Assembly (NCBI RefSeq): GCF_027580225.2
Contig: NC_073352.2
Location: forward strand, 34,149,501-34,213,500
From: Misgurnus anguillicaudatus
Taxonomy: Eukaryota; Chordata; Actinopteri; Cypriniformes; Cobitidae
DNA: 64,000 bases
Direction of reading: 5' to 3'
Below are positions 33,130 through 46,229 of this stretch, piece by piece. The position numbers were made by a program, and so were the translations under genes. Each line of letters opens with the position of its first letter. The stretch's first letter is position 1. Below the pieces are notes generated by a model. That model made no database searches, was not told the DNA's origin, and was given only the letters and a program-made list of their open reading frames with translations.

Positions 33130-34300
33130 GCCGTTTCAAGTTCCACAATCCAGTAACCGACTCTCTCCGCACGCAATTAAAACCACAATAAATGCTCTTT
33201 ACGCTGACAGATGGGTCAAGCCAATTAAAAGAGCAGACTGGGTTTCTGAAGCCGTTGTCAGACTGAAGTGCTGTGAGGTTTCAGTGATATATGTTCCCTT
33301 TAAGAGCGCCTTCATACTTATCAGTCGTTGCCTTATAGCAGCACAATCTCAAGTCACTTCCTCTTCCTGTTTGAGAGAACAGGTGGATGTAGAAGACAGT
33401 CATGGCTGGCCCACTTTACACACCAGCCAGGGCCGAGAAAAGGAAAGAAAACACAACCATCCATCATTGGCACCGCTGTCAGAATTGGCCCAATAAAACA
33501 GAGGTGTAAATAATACGAGATATTGCGTGTGTGCGCTTGTCTATTAGCGTGCGTGTTTGAGTTATTGCGTGCCATTGGGAGATGTATGCCATAAAAACAG
33601 AGGTCATTTTCCTTACAAGAATATATGAGCAGCTGTACTCTACCCATTATGCTTTGTTTCGGTTGATGGAGCGCTGGGCTTAACTAACGGCCCATAAATG
33701 ACATTGGCTGGAGAACGGCCACCCGTAAGAAAAATAAAATCATACCCGCGATTGGTTTGATATCTCAATCGCTTCACATACAGACATGAGATTAATAAGA
33801 GAAAGCCAAAGGAGGATTTGCGGAAGTCTCAGTTCTTTGTGGAACCAAAAATTCATAGAGGAACCTTCTGTAGGCCTTCTGTAGAGTGTAGTCTATTTTT
33901 ATTATCTTAATGAACCATAATTAATCACCGATATTGAGACATTGAGCTATGAAAACAAACTCCAAGCAGTAAAATCCCCCATACACACTTTACACAGACA
34001 CATTAAAAGAAATGCAATCATTGTAGGACTTTTCAAATAGGCTGCCGCTCTCCGGGGTGCTATTCTGCTTTTTAATTTCTCTTCTCGTGTGCTAAAAATC
34101 ATTATAGCCACGTGCCAAAGAAAGGTCCGGACATTACTTTCGTATATAAATACAACAATGACGTCTAAGTCTCAGCAGACCGATAGAGGATGGAGAATTA
34201 AAGACAAGGCGAGTGTACTACATTTCCATCCTCACACTAATGAAAGGAACTAATTAATGGTGACAGCTGCACTTTGGCTCATAAATAAAAAAACTCAAGG
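33130..34300. promoter_or_regulatory. Large unique block, possible enhancer cluster
   Basis: About 1.2 kb without recognised repeats, unusual for this window. Motifs include AAAGAGCAGACTGGG, CCAATAAAACAGAGG, GGCCCATAAATGACA, AAAAATCATTATAGCC, GAACTAATTAATGG, GTGACAGCTGC (Meis plus E-box) and CTCATAAATAAA (Hox/Cdx-like). The 123-codon plus frame at 33125 and 97-codon minus frame at 33354 overlap antisense and are not recognisable, so I favour regulatory DNA. Inference only. Confidence 0.35.
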
Positions 34301-35040
34301 TCACAGCGGTTAGCTGGTGTAAAAGGCAAAGCATTCAAAGACGCTGGTTTGTTCTTTAAATGTCTGTAAAGTGTCGAGTAACGGTATTTTTAACTCAAAG
34401 GGAAAAGCGTTATTAATAATGAACTCTGAACCTTAGCGGTTTCAACCATGTTTGCATCAGAAACGTTCGTTTGAAGAATGTCAGAGTTTAGTTGTAAGAT
34501 GTCAGCCTTAGACGGCGCATCAGCGAATGTCCACATTCTGTTAGCTGACCGTCTGGCAAGTATTGCACAAAAATATGAAATCCCTATGAGTCAGACTTTT
34601 TTCCCTGAGAAACTATGACTGCATGAAAAAATCAAGTGGATGAAAGATGAGCCTTCTTTCTTTTCTCACCTGTAATAAAGTCATCTTGCATCCAGCATCT
34701 GTGTCGTTCACCAGCAGAGAGAAATGAGTTTATCTCTGTTCTCTGGCATCAGCTCTGGTTTCCTTAATCAACACTCTCCTGTGCTCCCGAATTACATTCA
34801 CACCTGTTTTCAATCCATTACAGCATGCTCTCGTTTCTCCAAAAATAGTGGCCTGCTGATAGTGATGGTGTGTAGGTTTGGTTATACTAGCGAGGGTGCT
34901 TGTGTCTTCACCAATCTAATGAAACTAAATAGTTTTTCTTTTAGTAAGGAAGGTTCCTAAATAGGACAAATCTTGTTCAAATTTGATGTGTGTGGCTTTG
35001 TTTGATTTGGGATTTGTTTGGGTTATGTGTAGGGTATAAA
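34301..35040. other. No gene seen; unique spacer
   Basis: Unique sequence continuing the block above but with fewer motif clusters. The 78-codon frame at 34724 is unrecognised. Confidence 0.4.
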
Positions 35041-35043
35041 ATG

Positions 35044-35112
35044 TAATCAATTCTAATTCAATTTTATTTTATATATTGCTTATCACTGTGTGCATTGTGA
35101 CAAAAAAATCTT
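35044..35112 (-). mobile_element. L2-type tail fragment, minus strand
   Basis: AATTCTAATTCAATTTTATT followed by a TATATTGCTTATCAC-like stretch resembles the reverse of the L2-type tail. Decayed. Confidence 0.35.
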
Positions 35113-35114
35113 TA

Positions 35115-35330
35115 CAGTAATAGATGCCTGCACTCTCTGAAAGAAAGGTACAACATTTCACTGGGATGGTACATTGTAAAAAAAGGTCCTAATAAGTACC
35201 AGTTCGGTACATGTACCTCTATGGTACCAATGTGTAAGTTGTGGTACCAATATGCATCTTTTAGGTTTAAAAGTGTACTTTTTGAAAGACTGCACCATTG
35301 ACAACTTTTGTACCTTTTTGAGTGTGTTAC
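35115..35330. mobile_element. GGTACC-rich MITE, near-complete copy
   Basis: Starts CTGCACTCTCTGAAAGAAAG and ends near GTACCTTTTTGAGTGTG, inverted; internal TGGTACCAATATGCATC and AAGTACCAGTTCGGTACATG are typical of the family. It is a better reference for the family than the insertion-riddled copy at 4331-5487. Confidence 0.65.
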
Positions 35331-35345
35331 TGTTGTGTGTGCGTG

Positions 35346-36050
35346 TCTGTGTGTAATGTAATATATACAAATATACAGCGGGGAAAATAAATATTTCACA
35401 CATCCGCATTTTTAGGGTACCACCTCAGTCACTTTATTTATTATGACTCAACTTGTATACTTAAATGTTCTGATTTCTTTGTATGAATTCAATAGTTGGC
35501 TTGATGGCTATATCTGGTGGAAATTTTGTGTCAATAGCCCACTTAGAAATCCCCTTACTGAGAAAAATGCTGATGTGTCAAATATTTATTTTCCCCAGTG
35601 TATTTTTAGTTAATAATTTTGAACTTATCTTTAATCAATTGGTTTTAAAAGGATTCAAGTATTACTAATAAAATAAAAAAAGGTTAATAATTTTCACCTC
35701 GCACAGTGTTTTGAGTGAAACACACTGAAATACATCACTTCTGGTCGGCATGTTACATGCGATGTAGTCGCACAAGTTTACTTTTTTAAAGCATCCAAAC
35801 AAAGCTCAAATTGGCCAGATAATTACGCACCCGCAGATGGTTTAAATCAGACAAAGATGACCTGCGGGCCGAATGAAAATGATTGGAGGGCCGCCAGTTG
35901 ACTAACCCTGCAGTATATAGTGTACAGGGATTTCTAGGAAGTGTCTTATTATATTTTTTTTAAAAGTAACATGTTTAAAGGGATGTTTTTACCATTGAGG
36001 CATTTGTTTCCCAGATAATGTTACATAAGCTCATTTTAAAGTTAGATTGG
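35346..36050. other. No gene seen; unique sequence with hAT-like scrap
   Basis: GATGACCTGCGGGCCGAATG and GGAGGGCCGCCAGTTGACTA near 35858-35910 look like a decayed transposon end (35815-35920). The rest is unique and AT-rich. Confidence 0.4.
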
Positions 36051-36052
36051 GA

Positions 36053-36170
36053 TAGGTACAGTGGCTCAGTGGGTAGTACTGTTGCCATACAGCAAGAAGG
36101 TCTCTGGTTTGAGCAACAGCCGGGTCGGGAGGTCTTTCTGTGTGGAGTTTGCACATTCTTCCATCTACAA
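36053..36170 (+). mobile_element. DANA-like tRNA-headed SINE, 3'-truncated
   Basis: TGGCTCAGTGGGTAGTACTG is an almost perfect A box region and GGTCTCTGGTTTGAGCAAC a B box region. GTGTGGAGTTTGCACATTC is the conserved body word of the cyprinid DANA family. The unit stops soon after, so only the 5' half remains. It is the clearest taxonomic marker in the window. Confidence 0.8.
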
Positions 36171-36206
36171 AACTGTAAATTTTCTGTTACTGAGGTGGTA
36201 CCCTAA

Positions 36207-36636
36207 AGCCCGGAATACACTGCACGATTTTTGTCCTCTTATAAGATCATTACCTTATCACACTGTGCGACATGTATCGTTTAAACTCGGGTACGAGAGG
36301 CATGTAGACTGTACGATGATGACACGGAACCTTCGGCGGCTGCGTCACACGTTGCGCAACGTCACCAGCATGTGCTCGTGGTAAACAAATACTGGCGCGC
36401 AGGTCGTAGCAGCAAACACACTGTGCGGTGATCATGCCGAATTTCTGACACTGCCAGAAAACTATCGTATTCTATCTTTGGACGCAAGACCGGGAAAACG
36501 GCCGTCTTTGAACCTCTCCCACTGTACGACATAGGACCACCGATGCAGAGCCACAATCACAGAAATCGCGACGATAGTTTCACGATGGCAATCATTCTTC
36601 TGAGACAGCCAATTATCGTGCAGTGTATCTCGGCCT
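36207..36636. mobile_element. PIF/Harbinger-type MITE, 430 bp, TAA TSD
   Basis: The ends AGCCCGGAATACACTGCACG and CGTGCAGTGTATCTCGGCCT are inverted, with TAA at 36204-36206 and 36637-36639. The 107-codon plus frame and two minus frames inside are element sequence. It shares its right TAA with the next MITE. Confidence 0.88.
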
Positions 36637-36639
36637 TAA

Positions 36640-36997
36640 GGGGGGGTGTACACCAAAGCGTTTACGCCTGCGGTCGGCGTATGTTTTTAATTGTTTCCAA
36701 TGGAAGTGCTGCACTTTTCAAAAAACACCAGCAGCTGGCGGGTTTAGTCCGCGCTAAGTGCTGGCGCTCTGTGTTTTTTCCACGCGTTCAGTGCAGAAAA
36801 AATTCGACTGCGGGGTGAAACGCTCACCTCAATGTCACTTTTCACTTGATCATCCAATCACAGTGGAGGAGGGGCGGGACAAATATTAGTTTCATAGCAA
36901 CCAAAGTGCTCAGCTGAAAAAACCCTGGCAAGCGGCCACAGTCGGTGTCCGTCTGCTGTATTCAGCCATGTTTAAACGCTTTCGTGTACATGCCCCC
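36640..36997. mobile_element. Second PIF/Harbinger-type MITE, 358 bp, TAA TSD
   Basis: The ends GGGGGGGTGTACACCAAAGC and GCTTTCGTGTACATGCCCCC are inverted, flanked by TAA at 36637-36639 (shared) and 36998-37000. Family and TIR differ from the preceding MITE, so one inserted into the duplicated target of the other. Confidence 0.85.
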
Positions 36998-37000
36998 TAA

Positions 37001-37240
37001 GGTTCGGATTTGTACCTTTACAGGTATAACAAAACAGAATATGAGATTGTACCTTTTTGAGTACATACTGTACCTTAAGGATCTATTGTGTACCTTTAAC
37101 TGTTTTGTACCCCAAAAATTTAAATGGTACAAAATTGTTCCTTAAGCTACACAATCTTTAGTGTATAATGTTGTACCCCAAAAGGTACAACATTTTAATG
37201 TTTTGTATACCCATAAAGGTACAAAAATGAACAGCAAAAG
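37001..37240. mobile_element. GGTACC/GTACAA-rich MITE, fragment
   Basis: GATTGTACCTTTTTGAG, TTTTGTACCCCAAAAATTT, TTGTACCCCAAAAGGTACAA and ATAAAGGTACAAAAATG mark another member of the GTACC group. Its left half may be the GAGGTGGTACCC just before 36204, with the two MITEs inserted between. Confidence 0.55.
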
Positions 37241-37960
37241 AAAAGGAACAGTTTAGTAAATTTTTGTGAGTACATGTTAGAAAGGTGTTAAGAAAGGATT
37301 GAGACGCATTTCTATGCAGGCAGTTTCATGTAGAGACAAATTTAAGTTAAAATAGCAATGCAAACAAAATCACCTTCAATCTTTGAATCTGAAGTACTCA
37401 ACAGACCTCAGTCAGAGTTGAGAGGAGGATTATGGGTAGCCAAACATGTACAGTTTTGTTTTAAGACATTGAGTTGTGATGTGTTTAATACGCTCATGGG
37501 GACTGTATCTGTTTCCCTGGAGATCTGTGAAGAGCAGATACGTGTGTAAGAAGCGCAAGGTCGAACTCCATTCTTTAGTCAAGTGGCCATGAATAACAGA
37601 CGGATATCCCCTTACTACAGCACACAGAGAGACGCTGGTAAATCTCTCAAAAATGAAGTACAGACATAAATTTCCAACATTTGTGTAAGTTGTGAAACAT
37701 CAACAGACTTGTTTTTATTTTATTTACCCTCTCTCTCAGGTTTTGCACTAGCCAAATAATGCAGGTAGATGAAAGATTTAATTAATTTACTTTTATTAAT
37801 TTTGCACACGTTGCAGTGAGCATTGTTGCAAAACAGAAAACATTATGCAAAAACTTGATGTGCAAAAACTCAATTACGTACAGTATGATATTCCCCAAAA
37901 GAAAATGTAGGTTCAAGTACATTTATTTGACATATTTTTATTATTAAACAAGACACAAAT
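37241..37960. other. No gene seen; unique spacer
   Basis: No recognised repeat. The 63-codon frame at 37358 is unremarkable. Confidence 0.4.
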
Positions 37961-38270
37961 ACTGAATCAAAAGAATAGTGTTTATTTTTGCCAGTGTGTG
38001 AGTGCGAGAGTGGGAAACGTCCATGTAAATGTCTCTGGAATGATCTATGAGGTGCTGTGTTAATTGTCTGGGCGTTCGAGGTGATAAGGAGGAAGTGCGT
38101 CCTCTCTCTAGCTCTCTTTCTCCCTCCTTTGTCACACACAGCTATGTATTTATGGCACGAAGCAATTTTGGTGATGAAATATTTATGGCAATCTCTCTCA
38201 TAGTAACATGGGCAGAGAGTCGATCATGAGGGTCCAGCACAATGTTCAGCTCCTGAGGGGGAAAAACACT
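37961..38270. promoter_or_regulatory. Possible conserved non-coding element
   Basis: Unique block with TGTGTTAATTGTCTGG, AGGTGATAAGGAGG (GATA), GCTATGTATTTATGGC, GCAATTTTGGTGATG and AAATATTTATGGCAATC. AT-rich homeodomain/Fox-like cores alternate with GC-richer links. The antisense frames here are not gene-like. Confidence 0.3.
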
Positions 38271-38789
38271 CGCACATCACTGCCTGAAAAACAGCCTGTG
38301 TGACGTATAGAGGGGAAAAGAAATGCTCCAAAAGCTCCAAAATGAAAACATCCCAGATTTAAGAGACCGCTAACCTAATTTAAAAGAGGAATTTCCCTGT
38401 TTATACAGAGTCAGTATCATTTTAGCTCATTTGACTGGCATGTCTGGCTGTGGAGCTTGGATATTCTACACTCAAAAGGCCAAAAACACCAAATATAATT
38501 TAGTAGTAAATGTGTGCGTGTGTACCCACCTAAACGTATTCAGAGAAACCGAAAAAGTATGCAAAAGTGAGCAAAAAATGCATTAAAATAGCAATCAAGT
38601 TTTTAACATTGTAAAAATGCTGTTTTTTCAGCTATACAAGTAGGATTTGGGGAGGGGGTTTAGGTAATAGTATTTCTATAACTAACACTAAAATGAATGT
38701 GTAAAGTAATTAAGTAAAGTGTGTGTGAATGACAGAGGGTAAAGAAAGTTCAGTTTTGATAATTTCTTTGGTTAAGTCTCTTTTCACAG
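38271..38789. other. No gene seen; ends in a strong acceptor
   Basis: Unique sequence. GGTTAAGTCTCTTTTCACAG (38770-38789) is a strong plus-strand splice acceptor. Confidence 0.45.
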
Positions 38790-38899
38790 TGCCAAGACTT
38801 ACAAACATCTTCCCGTTTGGAGAGCTAGCGCTCATGTTCACGGTTGAGAGAGCTGGAGAGGCAGAGGAAGGCCTGGTCTCCATCACAGCTCCTGTTTGA
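38790..38899 (+). CDS. Candidate terminal exon, plus strand (alternative to minus-strand exon)
   Basis: After the strong acceptor the frame TG|CCA AGA runs 35 codons to TGA at 38897-38899. The peptide starts PRLTNIFPFGELALMFTVER and ends GLVSITAPV. The composition is protein-like, but the same DNA has an exon-like frame on the other strand, and at most one is likely to be real. Family unknown. Confidence 0.3.
38803..38891 (-). CDS. Candidate exon, minus strand (alternative)
   Basis: On the minus strand an acceptor-like CACACCTTCAAACAG (ending 38892) is followed by an 89-nt block ending at TTT|GTAAGT. It includes ATGG in good context at 38883 and reads METRPSSASPALSTVNMSAS and SPNGKMF. Serine/proline-rich N-termini like this are common, so it may be an alternative first coding exon. 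No family is recognised. Confidence 0.3.
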
Positions 38900-38949
38900 A
38901 GGTGTGACAACCGCTAGCAAACACCCGGCCAAGCCAAACTCGGCCGAAA

Positions 38950-39270
38950 CAGTGAGTGGATTGTGAGTTCTGGATGAAATGCTCATACCTTCCCGCCTGC
39001 ACAATGGCTGCTTTTCATTCATCATGTTTTAGTCTCACTCGCACAAACCGCAGCGAGATCGGCCTCTCCCGCCTTGAGCTCACAGAGCTAAATAAATACA
39101 TGCCTCATGCCTGGATGCTGGGGAATGAAGACGGGGGCTGTAATGGGTTTTAATTGATTTGTAAGGTGGCGCAGCGCTGTTGCATTATTGATCACGCAGG
39201 GTCCAATCGTGAATCCCAAACCGGATCGTTTGAACGCCGGGCAGAACAGGAGCTCAAGGTTCAGTATTTT
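38950..39270. promoter_or_regulatory. Possible conserved non-coding element
   Basis: Unique, GC-balanced block: GCTAAATAAATACATGCC, AATGGGTTTTAATTGATTTG, GGCGCAGCGCTGTTGCATTA, TTGATCACGC. Homeodomain cores are linked to CG-containing words and no frame is convincing. Confidence 0.3.
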
Positions 39271-39649
39271 TCCACTGTCTGTAGACAGACGGCATATTTA
39301 AACAGCCTGAACAAAAAAAAAAAAAACAGTTCTACTGTAAGGAAGTTACTGCACAGATATTTAAAAAAACATTTCTTTGCATTGTATGCAACTATCTCTT
39401 TGCTTGTTTGTTTACTTATCTATTTAGTGGCAAGCATTACGGTTTCTATAAGCTTTTTTATTTATTTTTTATTAAACTTTGGTGCTTAACCCATGCTGTG
39501 TTTGTAAAGGATTAAATAAAACCTCACACACAAACATACTGCAACGCCGTTTCTTCAAACACATTCTTCAAACAATCTTAAAGTCACAAAGAAATTAAAA
39601 TTCAAAATGTAGATTTTTTTAATATTGTGGTATTTTATTACAAATTACT
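39271..39649. other. No gene seen; AT-rich spacer
   Basis: Contains an A run (39312-39325) and TTTATTTATTTTTTATTAAA. No repeat family recognised. Confidence 0.45.
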
Positions 39650-39657
39650 TATCTGTG

Positions 39658-39805
39658 TACGGAGCCCCTACGGGGACATGGAGGAAAAATGAAATAACGT
39701 TTAGTTTCGCACGCGAAACTATCACTTTCACGTGTGCGCGCAAAACGTGAGCACGCGAAACTAAACTTTAGTTTTTTTTACTCCAATGTCACCTTAGGGG
39801 CTCTG
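39658..39805. mobile_element. Short hAT-type MITE with 8-bp TSD
   Basis: Ends CGGAGCCCCTACGGGGACAT and AATGTCACCTTAGGGGCTCTG are inverted. TATCTGTG flanks it at 39650-39657 and 39806-39813, an 8-bp duplication as for hAT. The centre is a CG-rich stem built on CACGCGAAACTA / TAGTTTCGCACGCG. Confidence 0.8.
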
Positions 39806-39813
39806 TATCTGTG

Positions 39814-40234
39814 AGCTTTATTTAAAAAAAAATCTGTAATAAAAAATGCAAATCTCCTCCCCTCCTCAAACCATCTTTCTTTACTTCCGGTCATGTGGTA
39901 TGGCAGGTGCAGGGTCCGGAAAAAGATCACAACGATTAGCAAAGAGCAACATGACCCAACTTCCAACAATTTTCGGTGGACGAATTTAGGTCAAATGTAA
40001 TTATTTTTTTAATCTTTTTGTTAATAAAAGTTCTTCATAACTAGAGTTATGTGTTAATGCCAAGGTGATCTCATGAGAATACATGTACAATATTTGTAAA
40101 TGTTTTTTTTTTTTTTTTTTTTGCTTTTTTAGTTTTTTACTTTAAGTGCTAAGCTAAGTGTAAAAACAGACTGTTTGTGTGCTGTATGTGTTTGCGTGTG
40201 TTGTATGTGCACTTCTTTATTTGTGTATATGGGG
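39814..40234. other. No gene seen; spacer with T run
   Basis: Unique sequence with an 18-base T run (about 40104-40121). The 63-codon minus frame at 39778 overlaps the MITE edge. Confidence 0.45.
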
Positions 40235-40240
40235 TTTACA

Positions 40241-42362
<2,122 letters not shown>

Positions 42363-44582
42363 CGCTTATTATTTAAAATCTTTCTAATTCTACTAGAAAC
42401 TGCTTAGGTTGGTAACATTTGGTGGCGTTACATAAAATGACATCGTTACCCAAACCCAACTCTAACCCTCTAAGGCCAGGCGACAACGGTTTAAAAGAAA
42501 AAATAATTAATCAGAAAAAAATGTAAACTGGCTACTTAAAGTGACATCCTAACGCAAGCACCAAATCTAACCCTAAACCGAAGCACAATGATTTGAAAAT
42601 AGGAAAAAGCAGTTGAGTAACCAATCCGTGACAATGACACGGAAAAAAGTCTGTGATGTGGCCACAGAAAAATGCGGAGATCCGTGACAATTCCACGGAA
42701 AAATTATCAAAATATTCCATGACAATACCACGGAACTTTGTGAGATTTGTAAATGCACAGGGGAATAAAGACACGCCACACATAGTTCAATCAGTTAACC
42801 CTGCATGATCTACAAATTAAATAAAAGCATAGAAATTATTAAAATAACGAAATTATAGCCAGAATTGCCAACTTTGTATTTTTTACCGCAGAAACAAAGA
42901 GAGAATTGTATTGCAATAGTTTATTAATTTTGAAGTATGCATTTACATTTATCATTTACAAAACTGCAGTAACTTTTTGAAAAGTTGTTCACGAAATCCA
43001 AACTCACTTTCTTCAAATAGCAGAGTTCGACACAATTGATTTTTGGCAAAAAAAGGAATTTATTTAAAGTAAATATGGATTTTTTTTACAGAAAGTTACA
43101 GAAGTTACTCAGTCAGGACTAGTGTGTGATTTTATTTCTTTAGTTATTTAAATAACTTTAATGACAGAGACTTCGGCTTATTATAAGACCAATGGAATAA
43201 AATCAATAAAATGTTTATTCTTTTAAGACATACAGTAACCAATTAGCTATGCTCACTAAAAGTTTTTACAGTGCAAACTAAACATTCATGGGGCTTGTTC
43301 CGTTTCTAAAACGTTTTTTTTCTTTCCACCTAGGATTTCATGAAATAAACAAATAGCCTATATACAGAAATGTCATAACACCTTCCGACAATTGTAGTTT
43401 TTTAGAAGCAAAATGATTGCAAGCAACACAGACGCAACAACGCAGAGGCACAATAATACTACTGATGTGATGAAGTCACAGGGTCTATTTTTCAAACTAT
43501 TCATAGCGGCTTTAAGGAGGCTAAATCATCATGGACATGAAATAATCGTATTAGCTTATATGCTATAAAAATTTGTTTGTCATTTTCAAATCACATTTAG
43601 TAGCCCAATGTGTCAATATATATTTATATTCTTATAATTTATATGATATATAGGCTAATAATAATAATATTTATAGATAATAAATAACGTCCAACACATG
43701 CACAAAGGAGCCGCATGTTCGACCTTTTCATTGAAAGCAAATAAATTTCCCCTTCCCCACGATCTTCGTCCTCATCTTCTCAACCTGTATATGCCCGTGA
43801 ACTTGGACATTTTTGCTAACAAATTTCATTGACGTTAATCTTTACTTTTCCCTAATTTTCTCTTTTGAGATCCGCTTTCGTATTTTAGAGACATCTCATG
43901 AACTCGTCCATTTGACCAAATGACGCAGTTTGCTTATTAAGCATTCAAAACAAGCAGGCCAATGACACCTTCAGAAATGTTAAGCAATAATGGATATTTT
44001 TATTGAATAGACAACATTTTTAATAATGCTCACTAATGATCATTGATTGCAGGGTTCAGTAAGTGAGAGATTTTCTTGCGCAGGAACTGCATTCATGCAC
44101 GGACATTCAAAGTAAAGCGATGAGGTGTAATTTTAAAGGGAGTGGACTATAAACTTATTATGCGGTGGTTATTTTTTTCCCGGCATCACTGCCCCCCCCC
44201 ATATTTTACAAGAATAAATAAGGATATTTATTAGAAATAATTTGTTAGTTAAAATCTTATTTTATTTGATGTATAGGCTAAACCTAAATAATATATGTAC
44301 ATTTTACACAAAAATATCTGTTAAATTTGGGGACAAACCAAAATAAATGACAACAAATTATTTCTAATATATATCTAAAATCACCTACTGACATAAAGAG
44401 ATTTTATTAAGTTTCTTTAGTCTTTTATTTTTGTGATACTTCTAAAGCCACTGAATTATTTCTTACAGTGTAGTTTAGGTGTTATAACATTGTATATGGC
44501 ATATTACTTTAATACAAAACATAATGTCTTTCGTTGTGTCACATCACTGTGATATGATTAACAGTTGTCAGCGGCACATTAA
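42363..44582. other. Centre of the foldback element, no gene seen
   Basis: It holds one AACCC-rich MITE (42420-42755) and otherwise AT-rich single-copy sequence. No frame resembles a transposase. A C run lies at about 44191-44199. Confidence 0.6.
42420..42755. mobile_element. Palindromic AACCC-rich MITE, copy 2 (nested)
   Basis: TAAAATGACATCGTTACCCA, ACCCAACTCTAACCC, GACATCCTAACGC, ATGCGGAGATCCGTGACAAT and CCACGGAAC follow the order of copy 1. It inserted into the centre of the foldback element. Two antisense frames of 83 and 68 codons are element sequence. Confidence 0.7.
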
Positions 44583-46223
44583 TGTGTTCCAGTGGCTGTA
44601 CTTAGATGCCTCCCTTTTTGATCATAAAAAGCTTGATTTTTCGTTTGCTTTTATTGTAAATTTATGTGATGCATTAGAACAAATTCTGACAAAAACAAAC
44701 CCAAAATAATGAAAACGCAGGCTACCCAATAAAAAAATATTTAACTATTTTTTTACTGTTTATATTTTGACTGAGGCATTTGCCTGATGTTTTAGGGTTA
44801 AAATCGCTAAATGTTTAAGGCTTGCCAAAAAGATGATGCCGTTATACAGTACATAAAATATACCATACGGTTACCAGAATTCATGTGCATTTTAAAGTAA
44901 TTACCGTGTGATTTAAAAGATGTCTATTAATATGACAGTTATATGGGCCAGATCCGCGCTCATCCTGAGTTCTCGTCTTGGCTGGCGTCATCTCTCTTTT
45001 CTATTATAAAAATAGTCTAGGCTAGCATGCAAGTGCAGGGTATACAGTATAAGTAAAATAATCGTATGGGCAATCATGTTTAATTAATAATCAAAAACGG
45101 ATCCACAATGGCCACAGTACAGCAAGCAGGCTTAGCTCAGCTGTTACATGATGTATTAAAGCAATACGGATTTCCTTTTAATTCATCGGTTATCAGCAAC
45201 AGATTAGTTTTCCCAAATTGAAAGGACATACATTAGAATAATAATACAAAAGAGCGGAAATGTATTGTCAGGGCTCACACCTTTAGTTACTTTAACGCGC
45301 TGCTTTCGCGGCTCATGTACGCAGTCCGTTCGGCTACCGCAACCAGCAGTACACAGTTCAACACAGTTACAAATACAAAAGTAAACAGATGTTTAAAATC
45401 TTATTATTTCATAAAGAAATTGAAGAAAATGGGTTTATTGGTTTGTTTAGTGGCGTTAATTGACCGATTTGTGGCCAGAGAGCCGTGCATCCTGTTTGCG
45501 TATCCTGTGCGCTTTCGTCATTGGCGGAGAAGTCGGTCAATCCCACCTTTCCAGTAAATACGACTTGTGATTGGACTGTACGTCAGCAGACAGCAAAGCA
45601 TTGGCCAAGAGCAGAAGGCCCTCCCTCCACGCTTTTTTTTAAGTTGTGAGGTTGCGAGGCTTCATTTTCGCTCAGTCTGAGTTTCAGAGTTTCAGAGCAG
45701 AGCTGCGTGACAACGCTGCCACAAATCACGTGAGTCGCAAGCTCGCAACTTTGTGGGCGTATCTCCGCAAAGTGGGTGTTGTAAACTTAGCTCTGAAAAA
45801 ATAGTCTGCAAGGGAGTGCAAATGTAATGTAATGTAATAAGTTTCGCCCTTTCAAACCTCAGTTTTCAGAGTTTCAAAACTTTTTTTCACCTATTTGCAC
45901 ACCAGTTTTCAGATCACCATTTACAAGGTTTCAAACCTGGAAAACAAACTATACAGTGGGAGAACACTGACAAATTTGAAACTCTGAAAAATTGTTTGCG
46001 CAACATCGTAAAAAAGATGTTGCGGTTACGAAAAAGGAAATCTCAAAAACAACATAATGTTTGCAGATATATTTTTATTTTTTTACATTTTGCAAGCTTG
46101 CAAATCTTATTTTTCGATGTTGCAAAACTTTTTTTTGTAAGATTTTGAGTTTGCGAACACTAAATTTCAACCTTTCAGAGCTTTATTTTCAGTTTTGAAT
46201 CCTGGCAGGATTTAAATCCCATA
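44583..46223 (-). repeat. Right arm of the foldback element
   Basis: Reverse complement of the left arm without the 450-bp GATA-bearing segment: CATCTCTCTT joins straight to TTCTATTATAAAAATAGTC. Frames here (80 codons at 45315, 61 codons at 44524) mirror sequence in the left arm and are not genes. Confidence 0.85.
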
Positions 46224-46229
46224 TTTACA

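Noticed and set aside
33125..33496. 123-codon plus frame in the repeat-free island
   Set aside because: An antisense frame overlaps it, no domain is recognised and no splice sites bound it; regulatory DNA is the simpler reading.
36053..36170. tRNA gene
   Set aside because: A and B boxes are present but there is no closing acceptor stem and the following body is that of a DANA-type SINE.
36061..36556. 107-codon plus frame and two minus frames
   Set aside because: They lie in a SINE head and a Harbinger MITE with defined ends.
42363..44582. Transposase gene in the centre of the foldback element
   Set aside because: I looked in all frames for a long or domain-like frame and saw none.
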